The notes under the pieces are model-generated. The model made no database searches and was not told the DNA's origin. It saw only the letters and a program-made list of their open reading frames with translations. Positions 10,245-21,352 of a stretch of 64,000 nt of DNA are shown here, in pieces (position 1 is the stretch's first letter; each line of letters starts with the position of its first letter). This DNA is from Prinia subflava (lineage: Eukaryota; Chordata; Aves; Passeriformes; Cisticolidae): assembly GCF_021018805.1 (NCBI RefSeq), contig NW_026960607.1:1180501-1244500 (forward strand), in the 5' to 3' direction. A program made the position numbers and the translations under genes.

Positions 10245-11109
10245 GTCAGTAATGGTGGTCTACAAGAGCTAAGCTATGCATCATTCATCTAGTGGAAAAG
10301 GAGGTTTTCAAATTAACATGGTACACAGCTTTTTCGAGATACCACCCTTATATCCTATTAATTTTTCTTTAGCAGTATGAAGTACTAAACTGGTCCTTAA
10401 TTAAGAAGTACTCAGACAGCTAAAAAAGAATACATGAAGGAACCCCAGAAAGAGCCAATAAATATTTTATTTAAAGGAATTACATTTTTATTACCAGAGT
10501 TCAAATTTCTACAGAACTAATATATCAAAACAATTAGTAAAATGTGCTCACAAGATATATGTGTGCCTGTGCATTCACACTTTGCAGCAGCACTACTCTG
10601 CCTTATCAGTGAATCCTACAATGAAGTAAAATTTAGGGATTCTCCAAGGTACTACCAGACAGAAGAAGACTCGACTTTTATCCAGTAGTAGTCTGAAGTA
10701 CTGACATGTACTTTCAAAATTATCTGTACTTTTTAACTCAAAATATACATCTACCTCTATATATATTACATCTATCTGTACAGATAATGAGCACTTTCTC
10801 TCAGAGGACTTGAAGGCAACTAATGTTGACTATCAAAGAATGTTAGTGAGAAAAACATTGTTAGATTCTGCATTCACTGCTGTGGGCATTTAGTTTGCTT
10901 TGCAAACTATGTAATTTTCTAACTTAAGAGAAAACATCTCCCAATCCACTGTCAGTGTTGCTAGTTCCAAAACCAGTATCTGTAATGTCAAGGGAATGAG
11001 ACATTTAGGATGCTGAGATCAATTTCAAATCTAACAAAGTCTAAACTTGATCCTAGATATATTTATAACATAACACAACCTAGGATGGTATCACTTGATA
11101 TATTTTTAT
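9723..11109. other. Non-coding interval with a 31-T run
   Basis: AT-rich DNA without a gene. It contains an uninterrupted run of 31 T at 10213-10243. Confidence 0.6.
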
Positions 11110-11111
11110 GC

Positions 11112-11230
11112 CACAGAATAAGCAAAAGTTGGAAGGGACCCACAAACATTGAGTCCAATTCTCTGCCCTGGAAAACACCGTACCCAAGAGCTACAACATG
11201 TGGCCAAGTGTATTGTCCAAATCCTTCTGT
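11112..11230 (-). repeat. CR1 LINE 3' end fragment
   Basis: The plus strand reads agaat...gttggaagggaccc...gagtccaattctctgccct, the reverse complement of the conserved 3' end of avian CR1 elements. It is old and diverged, and the 5' limit is not clear. Confidence 0.7.
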
Positions 11231-11785
11231 CCTTCTCCTTCCCCCAACATATCCCCATTCCCCCCATCAAGAGAGAAAGGCATTGGTTTATACCATATCA
11301 GCTAGAGAGCAAAGTGTACTACCCATCTTCAAATAAATTTAATAATCCTGAAATATCTTTTTCTTTCCTTCTCATCTCTTCCTCCTAAGGATGAAGCATA
11401 GTCAAAAACAAAAACAAACAAACAAAAAAATCCCCAAAACACTTCAAAAAATGAGTTAGAGGGTCTGCTCTTTCACAGTTCATCACGCCGATCAAGAACT
11501 GGAGATCACGTACCTGTGATTGAAAATAAGATTTTAACAAGCAGGGAAATGAATAATTCATTTTTAATGTGATCTTTGGACTGGTGTCCCCTGGTTCTTC
11601 TCAAATTGACTACTTCAGAAGAATTACTCTGAAGAGATTTCACATGACACAAAGATTCCCTTGTACTTGTCAGAGAGTCAAGGTGGCCTCCCATCAACAA
11701 TATGGCTTCAGGTTGGTTTTCTTTCTCCTTTCCAGAGTCTATTTCCCTCTCCTGAATACTGATTAGATACCCTCTCCTGATAATA

Positions 11786-12164
11786 TGTAACAGGATGACG
11801 TATTATGGAATGAAGTTTGAGCTATCCCAAACTGGGCCTAAGTTTTGGGCCTGCTTGGCCCCAGTTTTGGGCCTGTGTAAAAGTAGATAAGCCCGTGGCG
11901 CAGTTAGAATTTAGGTTAAGGTGTGTGTATGGGTTAGATAGGCCAGTCAGAGTAGAATCATGGTAGCTACCTTTAACTGAGATTGTTTGCATTCTTTTTC
12001 ACACTGAATGCCAATTAGAAACCACCTGCAACTGTAAACTATTTGAAACTGTATATAACCAGCCATTTTGGGAATAAAGAGGAGAACGTATGATTTCACC
12101 ATATTGGTCGTGTTCTGCATTGCTCTGTCCAGCTTCCATATAGTTAACAGAGACCCTGGTTTCA
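11786..12164 (+). mobile_element. Family B 5' LTR
   Basis: Begins TGTAACAGG and ends ...GGTTTCA. It carries repeated gggcctg/tttgggcc elements in U3, TATATAA at 12052-12058 and AATAAA at 12073-12078. The start was set by comparison with the 3' copy and with the family B LTR at 61633-62029. Confidence 0.8.
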
Positions 12165-12166
12165 TG

Positions 12167-12185
12167 TGGCGCCCAGATCCAGGGA
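12167..12185 (+). promoter_or_regulatory. Primer binding site, lysine-tRNA-like
   Basis: tggcgcccagatccaggga lies two bases after the LTR. The first eight bases fit a lysine-tRNA site; the rest matches only with a gap, so the primer is uncertain. Confidence 0.5.
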
Positions 12186-12487
12186 CTCTTTTGTTTGCTT
12201 AGATGCAGTTTGCTTAAATGCAGAATTTTATTACGCTTGAATGGGGATTGGGTTTTTTTTTTTTGCTTAGATGCAGTTTTGAATTTTTATTTTTTTCATT
12301 CAAATACGGATTTTGCTTGAATGCGGTGAAGTCTCTGCCCTTCTGTCTGCACCATTAATGAAGCTCGGACTGAGTATCTGAACTGCTCATGGGGCGGTGG
12401 CAAGCTCACAGAGCTGGAAGCTGGAAGTGTGACCCGTCTGGTTCCATCTGGAGGGAAACAGCTGCACGCACTGGAAAGGAGAGGTAT

Positions 12488-13087
12488 ATGGCCATGGCGG
12501 GAAACAAAGGACTCGAAAGCAAAAAAATGGAGAAGGAATTCCTCCCGGCAACACAGCTTCTCACAAGTATTGTCTCTAAAAGAGGCAAAAAGGTAAAGGA
12601 AACTGACATAGAACAATTAGCCCTATGGGCCAGAAAGAAAGGAAAGTTAAGCCAACCATTGCTTCTGTTTAGTGAAGCAGAATGGAAGGAAATAGGCAAG
12701 ATATTGTGAGATCTAGCCATTTCGTGAGGAAAAGAAGGTAAATTTGCAACAGAAATGGGCGTGATTTGGAAAAAGGTTATAAATACCTTGCAAGAATTTG
12801 CTGCTGAACGAAAAGCAGCCCAAGCAGCAATCCAGGCGCTGGAAGGGGCAGGGGCACCTGGGTCTGCACGGGGAGTGGCCGCTGCTGAACCAAAAGAGCC
12901 ACAGAAACCATCTTGGGTTGCAAGGTTTTTCGGTATTAGTTCCACACATCCCATGAAAGGGAACTTGGGCCCGGTTTGCTCCTCACTGCAGGACGTGGTA
13001 AACCCAGTAACAAGCCACACGAGCCAAACACCGGAAGCTCCCCCGTCAGCGGTCAGAGAAACTGAGGGGAGACAGGAAGTGCCATAG
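12488..13087 (+). pseudogene. gag: gag: matrix region with internal stops
   Basis: A Met-Ala-Met-Ala start at 12488 opens a matrix-like frame with basic patches (KKMEKE, RGKKVKE) and the pattern of helices expected for a beta-type matrix. TGA at 12707-12709 and another stop soon after interrupt it, and the same frame resumes at 12755 (MGVIWKKVINTL) to 13087, where it turns proline- and alanine-rich like a Gag linker. It acted in membrane targeting and assembly when intact. The 13088-13220 region holds only disrupted sequence. Confidence 0.65.
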
Positions 13088-13221
13088 CCGCCAGACTCTG
13101 GGGGCGTGGCAAAAGATGAGAAGACAGGCGGGGCCGAAGGCGGAGCGGGGCCGGCAGAAGAGACGCAACGGGGAGCAGAGTTCAGGGCGGTGATGAGAGC
13201 AGGGCAGCGCCAGGCAGACTG

Positions 13222-13925
13222 ATGACACAGGCGCACATGACCAAAACAAACATGGTGACTTCCACCACCACTTCCAGAAAACTGGAGCCGCAGAAAAAAT
13301 TACAGTGTTCAGACAAATTGCAACAAATAATAACTAAACTTGCTGAACTGTTGAATCGCCAGAACCAACTTGAAAAGCAAGCAGCTGCGGCATCCAAAAT
13401 TTCTCCACAAAAACTACAAAAACTGTCAGCCTTTGTCCTTTCCACAACCTGACCAAGCATTTCCGCCTGCTGCACAGCAGATGGCACTGCCAGCCACCCA
13501 ACAAGATCCAATTCAGAAGCGCTGGGCAGGAGTTCTAAAGGATGCAGCTTTAGATGGTGATTTTAAAGTTACCAACGCTACTGCTTGCCCAGTCATTATA
13601 GAACAGAATCAGGCTCAATGGGAGCCCCACGAATGGAAAGTGCTAAATTCAGCTAAGCAAACAGTCTTCACTTATGGCATCAGGTCCGAAGCAGCAAGGA
13701 ACATAATACAGTACATTTTTACTGCTGATGTCCTTTGTCCAGCAGACTGTTCCAGCATTGCATCTCTAGTGTTAACATCCTCACAGTTTCTCATTTTTGA
13801 ATGAGAGTGGAGATGTTTAGCCACGTTTAGGCAAATAGACATCAAGTGCTGGGAGATCCATTTCACAGCAGCCATGCAAAACGCAATGGAGCAACAGGGA
13901 CAAATCATCGCAGCTGCGTTGACAG
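13222..13925 (+). pseudogene. gag: gag: linker and N-terminal capsid remnant
   Basis: Two frames cover this part: 13222-13452 with a coiled-coil-like Gln/Leu-rich stretch (KLQQIITKLAELLNRQ), and 13370-13804 with a capsid N-terminal domain (EPHEWKVLNSAKQTVF ... SLVLTSSQFLIFE). A stop at 13802-13804 interrupts the capsid, which continues in frame for about 40 residues before a deletion removes the rest of gag, protease, RT, RNase H and most of integrase. Confidence 0.65.
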
Positions 13926-14271
13926 GAGGTAACGTCAACCATCCCAGCAACAACAGAAGAGCCTGCAGTTGTGATACATCACCATGCAGTGAAGGAGAGA
14001 AGACTACAGGCGATTTCGGGACTTTATATTTATCACAAGAACATGCGAACAGGTGAATGTCAGGGACCAAGTCCTGTGCTTTTGTCTTTTTGCTTTTAAT
14101 GGCTCGGGTCATGGGGTTTTACTGGGCGGATAAAAGATTTGATCTGTTTTGGTGTGGTGGTTTTTATTGTTATTATAGTGTTTTAGTTATTGTGCCTTGC
14201 TTGTTACAGTGCATGCAAAAAGTAGCCAGCCGTGCCTTAGAATCAGTTTGGATAGCCTAAAAGAAAAAGAG
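13926..14271 (+). pseudogene. Fused remnants of integrase C-terminus and Env TM tail
   Basis: From about 13950 the sequence reads as the integrase C-terminal domain (EPAVVIHH, NMRTGECQGPSPVL), aligning to the minus-strand integrase at 63396-64000. At about 14100 it passes directly into the Env membrane anchor and tail (IVPCLLQCM, SRALESVWIA) that match the Env at 61975-63318, with a frameshift in the anchor. Everything between, including SU, is deleted. A splice or coding function is unlikely. Confidence 0.7.
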
Positions 14272-14276
14272 GGAAT

Positions 14277-14656
14277 TTTAACAGGGTGACATATTATGGA
14301 ATGAAGTTTGAGCTATCCCAAACTGGGCCTAAGGTTTGGGCCTGCTTGGCCCCAGTTTTGGGCCTGTGTAAAAGTAGATAAGCTTGCAACACAGTTAGAA
14401 TTTAGGTTAAGGTGTGTGTATGGGTTAGATAGGCCAGTCAGAGTAGAATCACGGTAGCTACCTTTAACTGAGATTGTTTGCATTCTTTTTCACGCTGAAT
14501 GCCAATTAGAAACCACCTGCAACTGTAAACTATTTGAAACTGTATATAACCAGCCATTTTGGGAATAAAGAGGAGAACGTATGATTTCACCATATTGGTC
14601 GTGTTCTGTGTTGCTCTGCCCACCTTCCATATTAGCTAATAGAGACCCTGGTTTCA
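14277..14656 (+). mobile_element. Family B 3' LTR
   Basis: 380 bp, same layout as the 5' copy. A purine tract (aaaagaaaaagaggg) precedes it. Its first dinucleotide appears mutated from TG to TT. Confidence 0.8.
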
Positions 14657-17600
14657 AATATCTGCTGTGTTCTTGTGACTTTTAACAGAATCAAACAAAT
14701 TCAGCTTTGTGAAAACATTGACTGGAAACTTTGAGGCAGGACTATGTGAGCTCTCTAAGACTGAAAGGATTTACTACTTCCCCATATGCATTTTCACTGC
14801 ACTGACTCTCAAAATCGGTATGAATAAGATGCATTTCTGCCCTTCCCTGAAACCTTTTGTGTACATTTGCGACAAGAGCAACAAGATTTTGAGTTTCTAT
14901 TATAAAGCTCTTTTCTTATCATTGCAATAGAAGCAAAGTCAAAATAATATAACATAGAGCATAAATTAGATGTAAAATTAATACCTAAAAAAAGTGAAGT
15001 TCTTGAACATGGAGACATACTGACATTTCAAAATATGACCTTGACATGTTTCTGGATTGTTCCTGTGTGAGCATTAGTTGCTTTTTTCAGAAGGAAATAT
15101 ACTTTGGCGAGTATTTCTTCTGCTTGTTCAGAAGATATAAAAAGGTATATATGATACAGACCTTATACTTCATTTTCAGATCAGTAACAAGGCCTTCTAG
15201 AAACCCAGAGTTACCTGTTCTCTTATCAAATGTGCAGTGCTTTGTGCTAATCACTATCAGAATGATAATATTTAGGAGAGGCTGTATTACCTGTATTTTC
15301 TTTTTAGGATACCAGTAAGATTTGGTGTTAGAACACTTGGAGAAAAGGCAGGCTTTTCCTTTGTGAACAAAAGCTTTCCAATATTCCCATCATTGGCCCA
15401 ACACAAGGAGGAAAGGAATGCATTTTTTTTGGGTTTTGTTTTGTTGTTTTTCTTTCTGCCCTGGGCATTGATTGAAGGGATTTACCCAGCATATCAAAAG
15501 AAATAGATGGCAGAAAAGATTTAACTAGGAAAGAACCCATCTCTCCTGAAACAAGTATTTACTTTTTTTTTTTAACTGGAAATGTTCTTAAATTTTGGGA
15601 AAAGTGAGCTCACAGAAATCAAAAGGGAAATGACTGTATTTAATAGGCACTAGAACATCTGACTGCAGAAATAATCAGGAAGCTGTTTGTAGAACAGGCA
15701 TACTCCATTACTCAGATCTTGTTAGTATCAGAGAGAGCTTACCCTGAAAAGCTAGCTACTGAAGGAGAACAAAAACTATTAAGGCATAACAGACCATGCT
15801 TCATTCATAATTTTATATATTAGGCAGGATTTCAGAATCATTTTGATTATTAAACAACCACAATCCCACACTACAGCAGGACAGAATCCACATTAGTTAA
15901 ACCTTTTAAGTATAGCTAAGAGCAAATAACAGTAAAAACAAAAATACTGAACTCCTACACACATTTCATAGAAGAGCACAAAATGAAAACAGATAGGACA
16001 CCATAAGAGCAGGAAATCTTTATACTGAAAATCTGTATAAAGTGATAGCACAGCTTAATACAAAGCTGAATGTTACCAGAAATGACGTAAGATCATATTC
16101 ACTCTACAAATATAAAATTAAGCATAAATATTTTCAGAGATTTTCAATTCTCTGAACAGAAAAGAAAGTTTAATACTAATACAGTCAAATTACAGCAAGT
16201 CATGCTACTAAAGAGAAATTCATACAGGCAATCACTTCTACCTCAAACTCCAATGGTACTTAGAATTAGCAATATGATACTGAATTAAGATTTCTTTCAC
16301 TCTGATAACTTCTATCCATTTCCAGATTTATACAGAGAGGAAAAGACAACAACTATGGTGGGCACAGAGAAAGTGGGGTATTAGTATTAGGTTCCCGAAG
16401 GACTATCAAAAAGTTTAATTTTGCCATTTCTTCTCTGCACAAAATAAACACTCCCCTCTGTCCCCAAGAGACAATTCTGCACTTTCAGCAGTGAAGTGAG
16501 AAGCAGGATCTCTTGGTTCTCCATCAGTCAATCTGTGTTCTTTACTACACAGTAGATTTTCCGACAACAAAACAAAACAAACCCCCCAAAAAACAACCCC
16601 CAAAAAACCATCTCCCAAAAAAACCCAAACAAACAAAAAAACCCAAAACCAAAAACATCAAAAACCCCCAAAGAAACCAAAACAAAACCAACAAAAACCC
16701 AACAAACAACTGTAGTAGTCCATTCTTGCACCCAAACAGGTGTTTCTATATAAGGGAGTTTCAGCTTACCTTGAAACATATAAGGAAGTTAAAGTAGAAT
16801 TTGCTACAGCCTTCTCATTGTAACTGGCTCAGTGCCAGCACAGAGACAGTGATTGGGCTTTACAAATGTACCTCAAAGCCTGTTGCCAAGTTCATTGGGC
16901 AAGGTACCAAATAGCCCACCTAAACAATCAAGTACTAAAGGGACAGCACAGAGGTGCTTAAGGGTTTTTTTGAATGCCTTAGCCAGTGTAAGAGTGGTTT
17001 TTACACTGTGTTTGGCTTGTATTTCTTTGTTTTATAATGTTTATTATTTTTGTTGTTATTAAACCCTTTTATTTTACAAAGCATGTCCAGAGAAGCCGTC
17101 TTGCTATTTATTAAGCCATTTCTCTGCAAAGCTGGACCCTCAGAGGTATTGGGATGCTTCCAATAAACAACCAAACCCCAAAACAAACAAACAACCCCCA
17201 CACAAAAGCCTACTAAGACAAGCATTAAAATAAAAGTCCATGGTTTTCAAAATATAGATAAATATATAGTATTTTTATGTCTATTTATATACTATATATA
17301 GGAATACATATATTAGATATATTACTACATATTGATATAGTTTTGTATATACCATATATATAAAATATACACACAGGCATATGGGCATTTATTTCTTCCA
17401 CAGCACTTTTTGAGAAGGTGATCAAAAAAAAATCAATGCAGTTTTGCAATTCACAGAAACCATTACTACTTAACAGTACAAAATAAACTGTCCAGCATCT
17501 TACACACATCTTCAACTAGCACATCTGAGTGGGTGCACAAATCAGCCTTTGAAATGGAATTGGTTAGACAGTGTTTGCTCCTCTAGTCCCTAAAGGACTA

Positions 17601-18322
17601 CAGACCTATTTCCACATCAGTAAATTCAGTGGGAGCTTACTTGCTGACACAAAAACCTCACATTGGGACACTAGTGGGCACACAGTAGGCTAAGTGGGAC
17701 TCTGGGCAGGGTTGAGAGATGCTGATAGTATTTTAGCCACTACTCTTACTAGTCCAGAGATATTTATACCAGGAGACATCCTAGTCCAGAAAGGCACATC
17801 AATATCAATTGTTCTCCCTTTTTTCCTTTTTCTTCAGGGTAGACTTTGTTGTTTTAAAAAGGACTCTTAGTAATTTACCATTCACTCCATCCAACCTCAA
17901 GCCAAACTGGCCAGGAAGCAGGACAAAAGGCAGAAAAAAAAGTATTAGAAAAGGACCCAAGTTCGAACAATTCAAATTATGGTGTGATATGGTGGCCTGA
18001 GGCATTGACTACATGAGGACTTGGGAAGTTGGTATGAACCTGTTGTGGAGAAAAACTGCAGGAGCCACACTTTGCTGAGTGTATGGATGTGAATGTTGGG
18101 TAAACTCAGACTCTGTCTCCTGTATTCCATGTCTTCAGAGATATCTCATGCCCTGAAAAAGACTAATAACTACTCTGCTATTTTGTTTTCTTAGGGTTTT
18201 TTCTCCTTTTTTTTTTTTTTTTTTTTTTTTTTTGTCCAGAGGAAAGTTAATTACATCCAAATGTACTATCATATAACATTACCCAAATTAAGTAATGCAA
18301 CTACTGAGGAAAATAAATGATC
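14657..18322. other. Non-coding interval with low-complexity tracts
   Basis: No gene or transposon end recognised. It contains a C/A-only tract (about 16565-16715), a TA-rich stretch (about 17250-17375) and 27 T at 18207-18233. Frames through these tracts are artefacts of composition. Confidence 0.6.
16565..16715. repeat. C/A-rich low-complexity tract
   Basis: About 150 bases made almost only of A and C (aaaac/aaacccc variants) on the plus strand. Confidence 0.8.
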
Positions 18323-18328
18323 CAGCTG

Positions 18329-18767
18329 TGTGGAATTGCATTTTATGGAAACGGTTTGCTCTGGCTCGCCCCTGGAAAGTGTATGGTTTATCTCAAGTCT
18401 GTAACCTCCCTGCAGTATCGTGTATCTGTAACTCTATTGGTTAAAGAATCTTACCGCGCCCACTTTGAACCTCTGTGTTAAGGGTGCAAACGGACAAGGC
18501 TCGCCCTCTTTTGCCCTGGCAGTCTCCAGAGACTGCTCTCTCCCCTTCCCTCTCTCTCCTTCCCTCTCTCCCCTTCCCTTCCCCCTCTCCCTCAGTAACC
18601 ATGCTGCCTTCCAGGGGTAAGACCCCGAATAAACCCTCATCTCATCAGCACCCCACCAGCGTCTAGAATCTCTTTACCTGCCAGCATGCGAACACCCACG
18701 ACCCTAGAGCCTGGGGGGCTCCCGGGGAACCTTCCCCAGGGACCCCCCTTAAATCTAAATCACAACA
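18329..18767 (+). mobile_element. Solo LTR, 439 bp
   Basis: Starts TGTGGAATTG and ends ...ATCACAACA, flanked by a perfect direct repeat cagctg (18323-18328 and 18768-18773). AATAAA is at 18628-18633. A pyrimidine tract of ccttccctctc type spans about 18537-18598. The family is not otherwise represented here. Confidence 0.8.
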
Positions 18768-18946
18768 CAGCTGTAATGCAAACAGAAGCTCTGCTCTTGA
18801 GCCAAACAAGAAGGTTTGGGCTCACCTGCGTGTTGATATCTAAAATGACCCCAAAAGTCACTCATCCTAAAGTGAACTAGCTAAGGAGTGGACATGTGAT
18901 GTGAGGTGATCCTCACCCAGGCTATCAAAGCCAGAGCTACCTGGGC

Positions 18947-19274
18947 TATCGCTGTGAGCCTAGCCAGAAAGACACAGTCGGAGCCGGAGTTTTGGGTTGA
19001 TCAGAGCAGCAGGGCAGAAGATCCTGCCTTGTTTATTCCTTCCTATTTTATACTTCAAGCAAGGTGACCATGGATTGGAGAGTGGGCATTCCCACCTCTT
19101 ACCCACATTGGTCAAGAAGGCTGTCATTCAACCTCCCTTCTCTTGGAGAAGGAATGCATAACAATGGCACTATTTACAAAGCACGATCTACTGTTTAAAT
19201 TAACGAGCATGAGAAGCTGTACACTTCTACTTTAGTATGAATGCTCAGCAAACTAGGAAAATCTCATGATGACA
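18947..19274 (-). mobile_element. Family C solo LTR
   Basis: The minus strand starts TGTCATCATGAG and carries the family C layout (ttgaccaatgtgg, gtataaaata, aataaac). The poly(A) signal complement is at 19032-19037. Direct repeats cctggg flank it (18940-18945 and 19275-19280), and the identity extends a few bases (ctatc) further into the left end, so the exact 3' terminus is uncertain by about 5 bp. It is diverged from the LTRs of the family C provirus. Confidence 0.8.
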
Positions 19275-19504
19275 CCTGGGCTATCTCCTCATGGGCACAT
19301 ACCCTAGGAGAGAGAATGCAGGCAGTGCTATGCTGCTCCATGACAGAGGATGGAATAGTACTTTAAGCAAAAGGCAATGTTAATTTTTCTGCAAGCAGAA
19401 CATAAAGGCAGAATGACACAACAGCCCATACAGCTGTGAGGAGCTGGCCTTCAGTCAGGCTCTGTCTTGTGTCAAGGTCTGTCTCTATCATGGTATTACT
19501 ATTC

Positions 19505-20046
19505 TGTGTGTCATCCTCAGTGCAGCCTTTGCCTCTCGTTTCTGAAGCTGTGGAACAGAGGGTTCAGCATGAGGATCATCGTGGTATAAATCACAGTGGC
19601 CACTTTATTTTCATCCACTGAGAAATGGGATCTGGGATGCACGTAAATAAAGACAATAGTCCTGAAGAACAGGCTGCCCATGGTCAGGTGGGAAGCACTT
19701 GTGCTGAAAGATTTCAGCCAGCCATCAACTGAGTAGATAACAGCAAGGTTATCAGCAGTTGACTGTAAGTTTAAGAGATGAAGACAATGCTGGTGTTCAG
19801 GATGCTGAGCACAAAGGACAGGGTGAAAAGCACTAGCTTGCTACCTAGAGCCTAATGCAGGAGCAAAAGATCTCTGTGGGGATACTACAGAAGTGGCAGA
19901 TCATGCTGATGTCATGTTGCCCAGCACTTCTCACTGCCATGCACACAGGACTCCACGGGAAGCAGAGTCTCTTATTGCCACTCCTAGGGCTCTCTAATCT
20001 TGCTGCTCCTCAGAATGCTCCTGGCTGCATCACCAGTGCCCACTAA
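19505..20046 (-). pseudogene. Olfactory receptor pseudogene fragment
   Basis: Read on the minus strand, the segment encodes the second half of an olfactory receptor, an odorant-sensing seven-helix G-protein-coupled receptor. The C-terminal signature of helix 7 and the start of the tail is clear (MLNPLFHSFRN, close to the family PMLNPLIYSLRN). Before it come a helix 6 motif (KSFSTSASHLTMGSLFF) and, in another frame, the extracellular loop 2 cysteine region (ICHFCSIPTEIF). Frameshifts and stops disrupt it and the N-terminal half is not recognisable. It is the only trace of a host protein gene that I can see. Confidence 0.75.
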
Positions 20047-20339
20047 CAACAGAAGTGGTTAATGGTTACTTTGAGAAGTTGGAAGATTCTGCTTGAAAAC
20101 GACTTTTGAAATCAAACACTGAATTCACTTTTTAGCACTTAGGTTTTGCACCTAGCAAACACTAATAATGCAAATTGTAACTGCGCTTCTCTGGACATGC
20201 AATTTTTCTTTGAAGTAGCCTAAAAACTTCACAACTGTTCTTCATTGCTATTAATCTGTATCACCCTTCAGTGCTTCCAAGTAACTAACATTGTTTTATA
20301 TCCTTTGCTCAATGTTCTTTCCATCATTGTGAAGAGATG

Positions 20340-20484
20340 GGTAACCACTAAATAGTCAGAGGTTGCATCAGGGTCAGGGTCTTTGAGCTACCTTGTCTAG
20401 TGGGAGGTGTCCCTGCCATGACAAAGGGTTGAAACTAGATGATCTTAAAGGTTCTTTCTAATCCAAGATGTTCTATGATTCTGA
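20340..20484 (+). repeat. CR1 LINE 3' end
   Basis: ctagtgggaggtgtccctgcc, ttgaaactagatgatctt and the terminal ttctatgattctg are hallmarks of the avian CR1 3' untranslated region, in the plus orientation. Confidence 0.85.
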
Positions 20485-20868
20485 AAGTTTTTTGAAAAGT
20501 AATATGTGTTGTGACAACCTGGGTTAGGGAAGAACCTCCATCACAATTTTTTAACACTTATTTTCCAACACATAAATAATAGGATATACACTGTGTGCTA
20601 TTATACCATGGTCAATTGAGCACCCCACTAAAAAGCACAGAGTAGCTGAATTTATAGAGCTAACAGTAGATTTTCACCAAATAAATTTAGTTCATGCTTG
20701 TATTTTTTCAGAAGATGGCAAACATAAGCAGAATATAGATATCTATGTTCAAGATTTATTCTTAAATATGCTTTTTTAAATTCCTCACATGGTTTTCCTA
20801 ACTTTTAAGTATACATTAATAAAATGTAATTATACTTCAGGAGAAGCAGAGTTATTCTGATGGATCAC

Positions 20869-21194
20869 TGTCACCCTGGTTTTGCAGACTTTTCTAAGCC
20901 TTCTGTTATATTCTTCATATTGGAGTCAGAAATTTCACCTTATCACACTTGCTACTATAAACACTGGCCATGTTTTGCTAACTGTCTTTCATTGTTTACA
21001 TATTTCTAGGTGGGAGGAGAAATGTGATTGACAGTTAGCTCGACCAACGTGGATTGAGAGGTGGAATTCCATCCTCCAATCCACGGGCACCATGGGAAAT
21101 GTATAAAACTGAGTTTTGTAAATAAACTCGCCTCTTTTTCCTGCTTCGCTCACCAGCGTGTCCTCATGTGGTTCTTTCTGTGTCCACTGTGACA
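20869..21194 (+). mobile_element. Family C 5' LTR
   Basis: TGTCACCCTGG ... CCACTGTGACA. TATAAAA at 21102-21108 and AATAAA at 21121-21126 are close together, so R is short. Confidence 0.93.
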
Positions 21195-21196
21195 TC

Positions 21197-21212
21197 TGGT
21201 GACCCCGACGTG
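21197..21212 (+). promoter_or_regulatory. Primer binding site, tRNA-Trp
   Basis: tggtgaccccgacgtg, 16 bases complementary to the 3' end of tRNA-Trp, the primer used by avian leukosis-type viruses. Two bases separate it from the LTR. Confidence 0.88.
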
Positions 21213-21352
21213 TGTGGTAGGACTGTCTGGGTGAGCTCTGTCGGGCCCTTCACTCTTTGCCTAGGCTCTGTGGCTCTGTAGTGCCTTTCATTCCTTCCCT
21301 AGGCTCTGTGGCTCTGTCGTTTGCCGGGTTTATCCCCTTTTTCTGCTGCACA

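Larger units (their letters stand above)
11786..14656 (+). mobile_element. Family B ERV with two LTRs and large internal deletions
   Basis: The two LTRs (11786-12164 and 14277-14656) differ at roughly 5% of positions by eye, so this is older than the C, D and F proviruses. The interior is only 2.1 kb: a gag remnant, then a fragment of integrase C-terminus, then the end of Env TM. The last two pieces match the family B element at the right edge of the window. No clean 6-bp target duplication is visible; only aata(t) is shared by the flanks. Confidence 0.85.

Noticed and set aside
11780..14661. Direct repeat aatat as target duplication of the family B copy
   Set aside because: Only 4-5 bases match and the 6-bp pattern of related elements is not met; it could be chance.
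16415..16797. Lys/Asn/Pro-rich and Gly/Phe-rich frames
   Set aside because: Caused by the C/A low-complexity tract.
18434..18666. Frames in the pyrimidine-rich part of a solo LTR
   Set aside because: Low-complexity translation without homology, inside a TSD-flanked LTR.
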